From UBA6382 sp963631415 (lineage in GTDB: Bacteria > Bacteroidota > Bacteroidia > Bacteroidales > Bacteroidaceae), in contig CAVGQS010000026.1 of the NCBI GenBank assembly GCA_963631415.1, positions 1 to 20,207 on the forward strand: DNA of 20,207 bases, in the 5' to 3' direction. Both the position numbers and the translations under genes were made by a program. Below, piece after piece: positions 6,168 through 13,739 of this stretch. Within the stretch, counting starts at the first letter, position 1. Each line of letters starts with the position of its first letter. Under the pieces are notes generated by a model. The model made no database searches and was not told the origin of the DNA. It worked only from the letters and a program-made list of their open reading frames with translations.

Positions 6168-7223
6168 ATGCACAAATTCGTTTTTATCACTCTGGGCCTT
6201 TGTTTGCTGCACCTCAGCGCCTTGCTGGCGCAGGGAGATGCGGGCAGGGTGCGCATAGCCGAGCTCAACTGCGAGAACCTCTTCGACACGGTGCACGACG
6301 AGGGCTTCCAGGACCAGGAGTTCACGCCCCGGTCGAGCCACAAGTGGGGCACGCGCAGATACTGGCGCAAGCTGCACATGCTGAGCAAGGAACTGGTGAG
6401 CATCTCGCCGGTGGCGCCGCCCGACATCATAGCCCTTGTGGAGGTGGAGAACGACTCGGTGGTGAGAGACCTGACGCAGCGCACGCGGCTGTGGTCGCTG
6501 CACTACAAATACATAGTGACCCACAGCTCCGACCCCAGGGGCGTAGACGTGGCGCTGCTCTACCAGGAGGGCGGTTTCAGGCCCATTAGCGTCAATACCA
6601 TTGACTGGGGCAAGAGGCTGGGGCGGCCGACCCTCCACACACGCGACCTGCTGCACGTGGAGGGCGTGGTGAAGTCGGGCGACACCATCGACGTGCTGCT
6701 GCTCCACGCCCCCAGCCGGCTGGGAGGGAAGCAGTCGCAAAGGCTGCGCGCCGCCATACTGACCAGCCTGAGAGAGTATGTGGACTCTGTCAGCACGGCG
6801 CGGCCTACTGCCAACATTATCATCACGGGCGACTTCAACGACACGCCCAACACCAAAAGCCTCAAGAAATATCTCGGAGCCACCGTCTGCGAGCCCGGCA
6901 TGATGAACGAGGACATCGAGCCCCGCCGCCTCTACAACTTGTCCGCCAAGCCCAAGGCGGAGAACGGCGTCAAGGCGACCTACAGATATCGCGGCGACTG
7001 GGAGACGCTGGACCAGTTTGTGGTCAGCGGGCGGCTGCTGCAGAAGTCAAACCGCCTGCACGCGGCGAGCGAGCCGGTGAGCATCGTGAGCCACAAATTT
7101 CTGCTTGAGCCCGACAAGACCTACGGCAACTACAAGCCGTGGCGCACTTTTCAGGGCCCGCTCTACAAGGGCGGATTCAGCGACCACCTGCCCACGATGC
7201 TTGAGCTGGAGTACCGGCGCTGA
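6168..7223 (+). CDS. secreted endonuclease/exonuclease/phosphatase-family protein
   Basis: A 351-aa protein of the DNase I-like EEP superfamily. The N-terminus MHKFVFITLGLCLLHLSALL then AQG is a signal peptide, so it acts outside the cytoplasm. Superfamily motifs are in order: LNCENLFD (first metal-site Asn), ALVEVEND (catalytic/metal Glu), LLLHAPSR (His strand), ITGDFNDTP (Asp/Asn pair) and SDHLPT (final Asp-His). The set is intact, so a metal-dependent phosphoesterase is expected. The substrate (nucleic acid, phospholipid or sugar phosphate) cannot be told. I chose the ATG at 6168 over the upstream TTG (6132) because it gives a clean signal peptide and the TTG lies inside the -7 box. It stands alone; no clear terminator follows. 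Confidence 0.9.
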   Translation: MHKFVFITLGLCLLHLSALLAQGDAGRVRIAELNCENLFDTVHDEGFQDQEFTPRSSHKWGTRRYWRKLHMLSKELVSISPVAPPDIIALVEVENDSVVRDLTQRTRLWSLHYKYIVTHSSDPRGVDVALLYQEGGFRPISVNTIDWGKRLGRPTLHTRDLLHVEGVVKSGDTIDVLLLHAPSRLGGKQSQRLRAAILTSLREYVDSVSTARPTANIIITGDFNDTPNTKSLKKYLGATVCEPGMMNEDIEPRRLYNLSAKPKAENGVKATYRYRGDWETLDQFVVSGRLLQKSNRLHAASEPVSIVSHKFLLEPDKTYGNYKPWRTFQGPLYKGGFSDHLPTMLELEYRR

Positions 7224-7551
7224 AAGGCGAGTCCCAAAACTTTTTTTGACGCCTCCCTAAAGCATTGCGCACTTTGTTTCATCAGACAGGGACTTCAGAC
7301 AAGGACTTCTCTTCATCGGATAGCCACCTGGCGTTCCAATTTCCGCGAAAACGGATAGTCGTTAAAACATAAACGGCTTCCCGTTTCAACTGGAAATGGA
7401 TAACCGTTTATGACGGTATGGAAAAATCAAGTCCGCGCGAGATGACGCCAAGTGCTTGTCTGATGAACTGAAGTCCTGGTTTTTTGAATTGAGGTGTTTT
7501 TCCATCCCAGTGGCGAAAAGAAAACATGAAAAGCCCATTGACTTTAGGGCA
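7224..7551. other. gene-free stretch with palindromic structure
   Basis: No convincing reading frame or promoter occurs here. Its middle is more A+T-rich than the flanking genes. It holds an imperfect palindrome of nearly 300 bp, described separately, and then the T-tract side of the tRNA terminator. Confidence 0.7.
7255..7549. repeat. imperfect long inverted repeat around a strong hairpin
   Basis: The centre is a two-level hairpin. CATAAACGG (7368-7376) pairs with CCGTTTATG (7404-7412). Inside it CCGTTTC (7381-7387) pairs with GAAATGG (7393-7399) with one G-T wobble. Further out, TTCATCAGACA (7278-7288) matches TGTCTGATGAA (7457-7467), and GGACTTCAG (7290-7298) matches CTGAAGTCC (7468-7476), though their order is swapped. 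The ends carry CCCTAAAG (7255-7262) and CTTTAGGG (7542-7549). No target-site duplication is visible. It could be a decayed MITE-like element or a structured RNA. Confidence 0.5.
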
Positions 7552-7589
7552 CAAAAAAAAGAGGAGCGCTATCGCAGCGTTCCTCCTCT
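7552..7589 (-). terminator. terminator of tRNA-Gln
   Basis: AGAGGAG on the minus strand (7589-7583) pairs with CTCCTCT (7566-7560), with an inner CGCT/AGCG stem and a small bulge. The hairpin runs into eight T on the minus strand (complement of 7553-7560). It lies about 17 bp past the tRNA 3' end. Confidence 0.92.
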
Positions 7590-7605
7590 AAATATATAAC
7601 TCTTG

Positions 7606-7676
7606 TTGGGATACCCGGACTCGAACCAGGAAAGGCAGGACCAGAATCTGCAGTGTTACCATTACACCATATCCCA
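7606..7676 (-). tRNA. tRNA-Gln (anticodon CUG)
   Basis: A 71-nt cloverleaf is read on the minus strand. The acceptor pairs TGGGATA with TATCCCA, including the U1-A72 pair typical of tRNA-Gln. The D stem is GTGT/ACAC, and the anticodon loop TTCTGGT gives CTG at 7642-7644. The T arm is CCTGG-TTCGAGT-CCGGG. The 3' CCA is not encoded; discriminator A is followed by CAA. The anticodon stem GCAGA/CCTGC has four pairs and an A-C mismatch next to the loop. A consensus promoter and a strong terminator flank it. Confidence 0.95.
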
Positions 7677-7690
7677 ATGCTTTTCAAGTG

Positions 7691-7721
7691 CAAAATTAGA
7701 ACTTTCCAATTAAACTGCAAA
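7691..7721 (-). promoter_or_regulatory. consensus promoter of tRNA-Gln
   Basis: On the minus strand TTTG (7721-7718), a 19-bp spacer and TAATTTTG (7698-7691) match the Bacteroidota housekeeping consensus in full. Transcription would start near 7684, just before the mature 5' end at 7676. This is the best promoter in the window. Confidence 0.85.
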
Positions 7722-7835
7722 GAAAAAGTGATTTTTTTTATTTGTTATGCATTTGGCATGCATTTTGCACGTTCCTTTTTTAGCCGGAGACCCCTTAAAA
7801 AGTCTTTCAGCGACAGTATTTTGAAATAAAAAGAG

Positions 7836-7843
7836 TATTTTTG
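7836..7843 (+). promoter_or_regulatory. -7 box of rsfS-ftsH-cdsA (TATTTTTG)
   Basis: TATTTTTG fits TAnnTTTG and lies 27 bp before the rsfS ATG. A TTTG occurs at 7820-7823, but at 12 bp it is closer than the usual 19-21 bp. Confidence 0.55.
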
Positions 7844-7870
7844 CACATTATTATTTATAGAAGAAAAAGC

Positions 7871-8239
7871 ATGCAGAAGATTGCTAAGAAAAAGACGTTG
7901 TTGCAGGTTGTCATCGACGGCATACAGGAGAAGAAAGGCCACAAGGTTGTAGTGGCCGACCTGACGGATGTCAACGATTGCATTTGCAAGTATTTCGTTG
8001 TGTGTCAGGCCAACACGCCCACTCAGACCGAGGCCATAGCGGGTTCGGTGAGCGACATGGTGCGCGAGGAGCTGGGCGAGAAGGCCATTGGCGTATGCGG
8101 CCTGGAAAACGGCTACTGGATTGCCATGGACTACGGCGACGTAATTGTTCACGTCATGTTGCCCGACGCCCGCGAATACTACGACCTGGAGCACCTCTGG
8201 GCTGACGCAAAGATATCGGAGATAGCCGACGTAGACTGA
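7871..8239 (+). CDS. rsfS: ribosomal silencing factor RsfS
   Basis: Binds uL14 of the 50S subunit and blocks subunit joining in slow growth or starvation. The 122-aa protein has the RsfS/Iojap signature: VVVADLTDVNDCICKYFVVC near the start of the domain, then NGYWIAMDYGDVIVHVML and REYYDLEHLWADA at the end. I chose the ATG at 7871; the in-frame TTG at 7841 lies inside the -7 box. It heads an apparent operon with ftsH (91-bp gap) and cdsA, the usual Bacteroidales order. Confidence 0.96.
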   Translation: MQKIAKKKTLLQVVIDGIQEKKGHKVVVADLTDVNDCICKYFVVCQANTPTQTEAIAGSVSDMVREELGEKAIGVCGLENGYWIAMDYGDVIVHVMLPDAREYYDLEHLWADAKISEIADVD

Positions 8240-8330
8240 CTCCGCCGCGCCCGCAAGGGCCTTGCCGCCCCGGCGACGGGCAAGGGACGGGCGCACAACA
8301 GACTCTGATTTTTTCCATTTTACACACTAT

Positions 8331-10532
8331 ATGAGCAACGAAAAAAACAATATGAGAATGCCTAAGTTCAGTCTCAACTGGGCATACATCATAATCATAT
8401 TGATATTCTGCTATCTTCTCTGGAACAATTCGAGCGGCGGTTCCAGCTTCCAGAAAGACGTGGCGTACACCGAGTTTAAGGAATACGTGCACAAGGGCTA
8501 TGCCTCTGACATCACGGTCAACAAGGGTGACGGCAACGTGCGGATGTATATCAAGAAGCCATACGTAGGCGAAATCTTCGGCAAGGCAGCCGAGGCGGGC
8601 AACCGCCCCTCGGTGGTGGCTGAGTTCTCGAGCGTGAGCAACGTAGACGAGTTTCTGACCGCCGAGCGCGCCGAGGGCCACTTCAGCGGCAAGGTGACCT
8701 ACGACTCCAACAGCAGCTTCTTCGGCTCGCTGTTTTTCTCCACCATACTGCCCATAGTGCTCTTTGTGGGACTGTGGGTGTTCATCATGCGCCGCGCCGG
8801 CGGCGGCGGTGGCGGCGGCGGCATCTTCTCGGTGGGCAAGAGCAAGGCCCAGCTCTACGAGAAGGGCGCCAAGACCCATGTCACCTTCAACGACGTGGCT
8901 GGCCAGGACGAGGCCAAGCAGGAGGTGCAGGAGATAGTGAAATTCCTCAAAAACCCCGGCAAGTATACCGAACTGGGCGGCAAGATACCAAAGGGCGCGC
9001 TGCTGGTGGGCCCTCCGGGAACTGGCAAGACCCTGCTCGCCAAGGCTGTGGCAGGCGAAGCCAACGTGCCCTTCTTCTCGCTGTCGGGCAGCGACTTTGT
9101 GGAGATGTTTGTGGGCGTGGGCGCCAGCCGTGTGCGCGACCTCTTCCGCCAGGCTAAGGAGAAGGCCCCGTGCATCATCTTCATAGACGAAATAGACGCC
9201 GTGGGACGCGCCCGCGGCAAGAACCCGTCGATGGGCGGCAACGACGAGCGCGAGAACACCCTCAACCAACTGCTCACCGAGATGGACGGCTTCGGCACCA
9301 ACAGCGGCATCATTGTGATGGCAGCCACCAACCGCGCCGACATACTCGACAAGGCGCTGCTCAGGGCTGGGCGCTTTGACCGCCAGATACACGTAGACCT
9401 GCCCAACCTCCACGAGCGCAAGCAGATATTCAACGTACACATGAGGCCGCTCAAGATGGACAACACCGTCGACGTGGACCTCTTGTCGCGACAGACTCCG
9501 GGCTTCTCGGGCGCCGACATAGCCAACGTGTGCAACGAGGCAGCCCTCATTGCCGCCCGCAGCGATAAGAACGCGGTGGGCAAGCAGGACTTCCTTGACG
9601 CCATAGACCGCATAGTGGGCGGACTGGAGAAGAAAACCAAGGTGATGACGCAAGACGAAAAGCGCGGCATTGCCATCCACGAGGCCGGCCACGCCACCAT
9701 CTCGTGGTTCTGCCAGTACGCCGACCCCCTCATCAAGGTCACCATCGTGCCGCGAGGCCAAGCCCTCGGCGCGGCGTGGTACCTGCCCGAGGAGCGCGTC
9801 AACGTCACCAAGAACCAGATGCTCGACAAGATATGCTCGCTGGTGGGCGGCCGTGCAGCCGAGGAAATCTTCCTGGGCCACATATCCACCGGCGCGCTCA
9901 ACGACCTGGAGCGCGCCAACAAGATGGCGTTCAGCATGATAGCCTACTACGGCATGAGCGACAACCTCTACAACGTAAGCTACTACAACACCGGCAACGA
10001 ATACTTCCAGAAACCCTACTCCGACCTCACGGCGCAGAAGATAGACGAAGAGGTCAAGGCGCTCATCGCAGAGCAGTATGAGCGCGCCAAGAAGATACTG
10101 GCAGAGCACGGCGAGGGCCACGCCAAGGTGACCCAGATGCTCATGGACCGCGAGGTTATCTTTGCGGAAGACGTGGAGAACGTGTTCGGCAAACGCCCGT
10201 GGGTAAGCCGCTCTGACGAAATAATTGCGGAAAACGAACGCATGGACAAGGAGCGCGAAGAGGCCGAAAAACGCGAAGCCGACGAGAAGGAACGCAGACA
10301 GAAGGCCGAGATAGACAAAATCCTTGACGAGGCCGGCGTTACGGCAAGTTCTGAGGAGGCGGCTCCGGCTGGCGACACGGTCGGCAACAGTGGAGCGGCT
10401 GCCGACAACAGTGCAGCTGGCGACAACAGTGCTGTTGCTGACAACGGCGCAACTCCTGCCGGCAACGGCACGGCTGCGGATTCTGGCAATGCGGACTCCG
10501 GCAACGGCGAGGACACCAAGCGCCCTGAATAG
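8331..10532 (+). CDS. ftsH: ATP-dependent zinc metalloprotease FtsH
   Basis: A membrane-anchored hexameric AAA+ protease that removes misfolded membrane proteins and short-lived regulators. The 733-aa protein has membrane span 1 at about residues 17-31, a periplasmic domain to about 135, span 2 at about 136-153, and an eight-glycine linker (157-164). The AAA module has Walker A GPPGTGKT (227-234), Walker B IIFIDEI (282-288) and the second region of homology DKALLRAGRFDR (340-351). The zinc site is HEAGH (450-454). After about residue 630 comes a charged coiled coil (KEREEAEKREADEKERRQK-like) and then a low-complexity tail of Asp/Gly-Asn-Ser/Gly-Ala repeats. The ATG at 8331 gives a sensible short cytosolic start; upstream in-frame residues would be encoded in the G+C-rich gap after rsfS. 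Confidence 0.98.
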   Translation: MSNEKNNMRMPKFSLNWAYIIIILIFCYLLWNNSSGGSSFQKDVAYTEFKEYVHKGYASDITVNKGDGNVRMYIKKPYVGEIFGKAAEAGNRPSVVAEFSSVSNVDEFLTAERAEGHFSGKVTYDSNSSFFGSLFFSTILPIVLFVGLWVFIMRRAGGGGGGGGIFSVGKSKAQLYEKGAKTHVTFNDVAGQDEAKQEVQEIVKFLKNPGKYTELGGKIPKGALLVGPPGTGKTLLAKAVAGEANVPFFSLSGSDFVEMFVGVGASRVRDLFRQAKEKAPCIIFIDEIDAVGRARGKNPSMGGNDERENTLNQLLTEMDGFGTNSGIIVMAATNRADILDKALLRAGRFDRQIHVDLPNLHERKQIFNVHMRPLKMDNTVDVDLLSRQTPGFSGADIANVCNEAALIAARSDKNAVGKQDFLDAIDRIVGGLEKKTKVMTQDEKRGIAIHEAGHATISWFCQYADPLIKVTIVPRGQALGAAWYLPEERVNVTKNQMLDKICSLVGGRAAEEIFLGHISTGALNDLERANKMAFSMIAYYGMSDNLYNVSYYNTGNEYFQKPYSDLTAQKIDEEVKALIAEQYERAKKILAEHGEGHAKVTQMLMDREVIFAEDVENVFGKRPWVSRSDEIIAENERMDKEREEAEKREADEKERRQKAEIDKILDEAGVTASSEEAAPAGDTVGNSGAAADNSAAGDNSAVADNGATPAGNGTAADSGNADSGNGEDTKRPE
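10383..10508 (+). repeat. degenerate ~18-bp repeats coding the FtsH tail
   Basis: Units begin GACAACAGTG or GGCAACGGC-like and recur about every 18 bp (15-21). They encode six-residue blocks such as DNSAAG, DNSAVA and GNGTAA. The frame is kept because each unit is a multiple of three. It lies outside the conserved FtsH domains. Confidence 0.75.
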
Positions 10533-10572
10533 CGCAACGGCACACACCAAGACAGCATTTTTAATTTTTGAA

Positions 10573-11394
10573 ATGAAATCAAACATCCTACTGAGAACCC
10601 TTTCGGGCATCGTCTATGTGGCAGTCATGGTGGGCTGCCTCGTGGGCGGTCGGAACACATACTGCGTGCTGTTTGCCGTGATCACGGCGCTGCTGCTCAA
10701 TGAGTTCAACCACCTGCTGGCGGAGCACCGCCTGGCGCGCGTCAACAACACGGTGTCGATGGTGAGCGGCGTGTATCTGTTTCTCGCCTTCTTCCTCTAC
10801 AGCTCCGACATGACGAGCGGCACCGTCTTCGTTCCTTATATATTGTCGCTGGTGTTCGTGCTGGTCAGCGGTCTCTACACGGGCCAGGAAAATCCCATCG
10901 CCACATGGGCGTACAGTTTTGCCGGCCAGGTGTTTGTGGCGCTGCCAATGAGCCTGATGAATGTGCTGGCGTTCAACGGCTTCTATGAGTGCACCTTGCC
11001 GCTCGCCCTCTTTGTCTTCCTGTGGCTGAGCGACACCGGCGCCTTCTGCTTCGGCTGTGCGATGGGCAAGAAAATCCCCTTCAAACTCTTCCCCTCCATC
11101 TCGCCCAACAAGACGTGGGCGGGCAGCGTGGGCGGTGCCATAGCATCAATGGCGGGAGCCACCTGCTTCTATCTGCTCTCTGACGGCGGGAGCCTGCTGT
11201 TCTGGCTCGGCTTCGGTCTCACGGTGTGCGTCTTCGGCACGTGGGGCGACCTGATTGAGAGCCAGTTCAAGCGCCAGCTCGGCATCAAGGACAGCGGCAA
11301 TTTCATGCCCGGCCACGGCGGCATCTTGGACCGCTTCGACAGCGCCCTGCTCGCCATCCCCGCCTCGGTGGTCTATGTCAGTCTGGTGATGTAG
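10573..11394 (+). CDS. cdsA: phosphatidate cytidylyltransferase
   Basis: Makes CDP-diacylglycerol from phosphatidate and CTP, the branch point of phospholipid synthesis, in the inner membrane. The 273-aa protein is highly hydrophobic with about seven or eight spans. The CdsA signature fills residues 230-256 (from SQFKRQLGIKDSGNFMPGHG through GILDRFD), with the conserved KD, HGG and DRFD. Other family marks are LSDTGAF (152-158) and ISPNKTWAGS (176-185). The ATG at 10573 is 40 bp after the ftsH stop and begins MKSNILLRTL, a typical short start. It is the last gene of the rsfS-ftsH-cdsA unit and is followed by a bidirectional terminator. Confidence 0.97.
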   Translation: MKSNILLRTLSGIVYVAVMVGCLVGGRNTYCVLFAVITALLLNEFNHLLAEHRLARVNNTVSMVSGVYLFLAFFLYSSDMTSGTVFVPYILSLVFVLVSGLYTGQENPIATWAYSFAGQVFVALPMSLMNVLAFNGFYECTLPLALFVFLWLSDTGAFCFGCAMGKKIPFKLFPSISPNKTWAGSVGGAIASMAGATCFYLLSDGGSLLFWLGFGLTVCVFGTWGDLIESQFKRQLGIKDSGNFMPGHGGILDRFDSALLAIPASVVYVSLVM

Positions 11395-11460
11395 CGACAG
11401 CTGCGAAATCTTTTGCTTGCCGTCAATACGTCGGTTAGAATAAACATTTTAGACAGATAC

Positions 11461-11504
11461 AAAAACAGGGCTGGTTTCCTCGTTTGGAAACCAGCCCTAT
11501 TTTT
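11461..11504. terminator. bidirectional terminator between cdsA and lpxB
   Basis: A 13-bp perfect stem, AGGGCTGGTTTCC (11467-11479) with GGAAACCAGCCCT (11486-11498), has a 6-nt loop. T tracts follow on both strands: ATTTTTG on plus and GTTTTTG on minus. It suits the converging genes on either side. Confidence 0.93.
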
Positions 11505-11554
11505 GTTTGGTGGTGGCAGAAAACTGCTATAAGAAGAGTTGAACCTGCGGTTGC

Positions 11555-12730
11555 TCAGTCGTGGCTCGTGGTGCTGCGGAGGCTTTCGACCATCAGTGCG
11601 GCGGCTCGCGCGGGGGCGCCGGGTTCTCCAAGTTTGGCGGTCATCTCGGCATATCCCTCTATTTGGGCGCCTCGCTCTGAGCCGCCCTTGAGCGTTGCCT
11701 GCAGGTGCTGGCGCAGGTTGCCTACGTTCATCTGGTCGCCCACGAGTTCGGGAACGAGCTCGCGGTCTACGATGAGGTTGACCAGCGAGATGTATTTCAC
11801 CTTGAGGAACAGCTTGCGCAGCAGTGCGAAGAGTTTGCCCATGCGGATGTAGTAGCACACCGTCTGTGGCACTCCGAAGAGCGCTGTCTCGAGCGTGGCG
11901 GTGCCCGAAGTGACGAGAGCCGCCTCGGCGTTGGAGAGAATTTCGAACGTGCTGTTGCGCAGGGTGAAGACGGCGTTGGAGTCGCTGCCCGCCACCCTGG
12001 CGATGTTGTCGTGGTAGAACGCGTCCTCAATGTCGGGCGCGGCGGCTATGACCAGCTGGTAACCCCTCTCGATGCAGGGCAGCGCGGCGGTCACCATGCG
12101 CCTGAGATTGTCGGTTATCTCCTGGCGTCGCGAGCCGGGCAGCAGCGCCACGATGGGTTTGTCGGGCAGGCCGTGCTTCTCCAGAAAGTCAGCGCGCGTG
12201 TCGGTGTACTTGCTCTTCCAAAGGGCTATCTCGTCCACGGACGGGTTTCCCACGTAGTTGACGGGATAGTGGTGCTTGACGGTGAAGAACGGCACCTCGA
12301 ACGGCAGAATGGAGTAGAGCTGGTCTACGTCGCGGCGTATGTTCTTGATGCGGTGCTCCTTCCACGCCCATATCTTGGGCGAGATGTAGTAGTGGACGGG
12401 TATGTTGGTGTTGGCCTTGACGAATTTGGCTATCTTGAGGTTGAAGCCCGGGTAGTCGACCAGCACGAGCACGTCGGGCTGCCAGTCCACGATGGCCTGG
12501 CGGCACCGCTTCATGGCGCGCAGGATGGTCCGCGCGTGCATCACTACCGGAATGAAGCCCATGTAGGCAATGCTGCTGTAGTGGCAGAGCAGAGTGCCGC
12601 CCGCCGCCTGCATCTTGTCGCCGCCGTAGCACCGGAATTCGGCCTGCGGGTCAGCCTGCTTGAGAGACTTCATGAGGTTGGAGGCGTGGAGGTCTCCGCT
12701 CGCCTCTCCCGCTATGAGGAAGTATTTCAT
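11555..12730 (-). CDS. lpxB: lipid-A-disaccharide synthase
   Basis: Joins UDP-2,3-diacylglucosamine and lipid X into the lipid A disaccharide precursor at the inner membrane (glycosyltransferase family 19). The 391-aa protein opens with MKYFLIAGEASGDLHASNLM; GEASGDLH (8-15) is the family signature. Further marks are YGGDKM, DYPGFNLKIAKF, YYISPKIWAWKEHRIKNI, LLPGSRRQEI and the donor-site region LVTSGTATLETALFG. All are intact at normal length, which implies a lipid A-bearing outer membrane. It lies 39 bp after surE and is probably co-transcribed with it. Confidence 0.98.
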   Translation of the reverse strand: MKYFLIAGEASGDLHASNLMKSLKQADPQAEFRCYGGDKMQAAGGTLLCHYSSIAYMGFIPVVMHARTILRAMKRCRQAIVDWQPDVLVLVDYPGFNLKIAKFVKANTNIPVHYYISPKIWAWKEHRIKNIRRDVDQLYSILPFEVPFFTVKHHYPVNYVGNPSVDEIALWKSKYTDTRADFLEKHGLPDKPIVALLPGSRRQEITDNLRRMVTAALPCIERGYQLVIAAAPDIEDAFYHDNIARVAGSDSNAVFTLRNSTFEILSNAEAALVTSGTATLETALFGVPQTVCYYIRMGKLFALLRKLFLKVKYISLVNLIVDRELVPELVGDQMNVGNLRQHLQATLKGGSERGAQIEGYAEMTAKLGEPGAPARAAALMVESLRSTTSHD

Positions 12731-12769
12731 GTCGTGTCGCTTTTTGGGGTAGGTTAGTGGGGCGGCGGA

Positions 12770-13528
12770 CTAAAAGTCCCAGTCGTCCATTGCCGCAATG
12801 AGTTCGTGGTCGGTGGGGTCGGTCTTGACGGGCGTGACAGCCACGTAGCCGTGTTCGAGCGCCCAGAGGTCGGTGGTGTCGTCGTCGGGCTCCTCGTTGA
12901 CATTCTCGCCAGCGAGCCAGAAGAACTTGCCGCCGCGCGGGCAGCTGCAGGGCTCAAATTCCTCGGTCCAGCGGCTGTAGGCCAGCCGACACGGCCGTAT
13001 GCCCTGAATGTCCTCCGTCATGGGGAAGTTGACGTTGAGGTAAGTGCCGAACGGCAGGTCGTGCTCCATCACCATTTCCACGATGTGGCGGCACAGCGGC
13101 GCCAGGTGGGCGAGGTCGTCGTCGGTGTCGTGGTTGACGGACGAGAAGGCAATGGAGGGGATGCCGTGGAGTGCGCCCTCGGTGGCTGCCGCCACGGTGC
13201 CCGAATAGTGCACGTTGACCGAGGCGTTGCTCCCGTGGTTGATTCCCGACACGATGAGGTCTGGCTGCCTCACGAGGAGCTGTCCGAGAGCCAGTTTGGT
13301 GCAGTCAGAAGGTGTGCCGGAGCAGGCGTAGACGCTCACTCCGTCGCCCGAACTGATATGCCGGCAGCTTACCGGCACGGTGCTCGTGACGGAGCATCCG
13401 GCGCCAGACCTTGGGCTGTCGGGCGCCACTATAAACAAGTCGCCAATGGGTTTGAGTGCGTCGGCAAGCGTGTGGATGCCCTTGGCAGTGTAGCCGTCGT
13501 CGTTGGTAATGAATATCAGAGGTTTCAT
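12770..13528 (-). CDS. surE: 5'/3'-nucleotidase SurE
   Basis: A divalent-metal phosphatase acting on nucleoside monophosphates, linked to stress and stationary-phase survival. The 252-aa length is normal. Metal-site residues are D10-D11 in ITNDDG, S41 in DSPRSGAG and N97 in SGINHGSN, matching the family pattern. The core also has YSGTVAAATEGALHGIPSIA and NVNFP. The ATG at 13528 starts MKPLIFITNDDG, as expected. It is first in the surE-lpxB pair and diverges from parA across 211 bp. Confidence 0.97.
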   Translation of the reverse strand: MKPLIFITNDDGYTAKGIHTLADALKPIGDLFIVAPDSPRSGAGCSVTSTVPVSCRHISSGDGVSVYACSGTPSDCTKLALGQLLVRQPDLIVSGINHGSNASVNVHYSGTVAAATEGALHGIPSIAFSSVNHDTDDDLAHLAPLCRHIVEMVMEHDLPFGTYLNVNFPMTEDIQGIRPCRLAYSRWTEEFEPCSCPRGGKFFWLAGENVNEEPDDDTTDLWALEHGYVAVTPVKTDPTDHELIAAMDDWDF

Positions 13529-13545
13529 GTGCGCGTGGTTTGGTG

Positions 13546-13553
13546 CAAAGATA
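13546..13553 (-). promoter_or_regulatory. -7 box of surE-lpxB (TATCTTTG)
   Basis: TATCTTTG on the minus strand matches TAnnTTTG, 17 bp before the surE ATG, so the leader would be only about 10 nt. No exact TTTG at -33. Confidence 0.5.
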
Positions 13554-13681
13554 GTGTATTTTAGTGGTTATCGCCTTGCGTCGGGCCGCCTTTTTGGCGT
13601 GGTGGCCGACGCGCGGGTGCACTGTTGTCCGCCATGTGCAGAAAACAAGCCGTTCCGCCACCTATTACCGAAAAAAAACGC

Positions 13682-13689
13682 TACCTTTG
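13682..13689 (+). promoter_or_regulatory. -7 box of the parAB operon (TACCTTTG)
   Basis: TACCTTTG matches the consensus after an A-rich run (13671-13678). The ATG of parA is 50 bp downstream. The -33 position has no TTTG. Confidence 0.55.
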
Positions 13690-13739
13690 CACAAATGTAT
13701 CCTTGCTCTAAGAGGAGCTTGGGTCGAGATAAATGTAAT

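Noticed and set aside
7225..7254. Terminator after the secreted EEP-family gene
   Set aside because: AGGCG and CGCCT can pair, but the T run lies inside the loop rather than after the stem.
7606..7676. tRNA-Gln as an integration site with an att duplication
   Set aside because: No repeated copy of the tRNA 3' end, integrase or phage gene is visible nearby.
8260..8285. Hairpin between rsfS and ftsH as a terminator
   Set aside because: CCTTGCC (8260-8266) pairs with GGCAAGG (8279-8285), but no T tract follows directly. The genes are probably co-transcribed, so at most it modulates read-through.
8154..10610. Long minus-strand open frame opposite ftsH
   Set aside because: It is the complement of a G+C-rich conserved gene. 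The product is low in recognisable motifs and the plus strand encodes intact FtsH.
13575..13586. CTTGCGTCGGGC shared with 2729-2740 as a common regulatory site
   Set aside because: A 12-base coincidence is expected several times in 20 kb, and the spacing to the nearby -7 boxes differs (surE versus rpsP).
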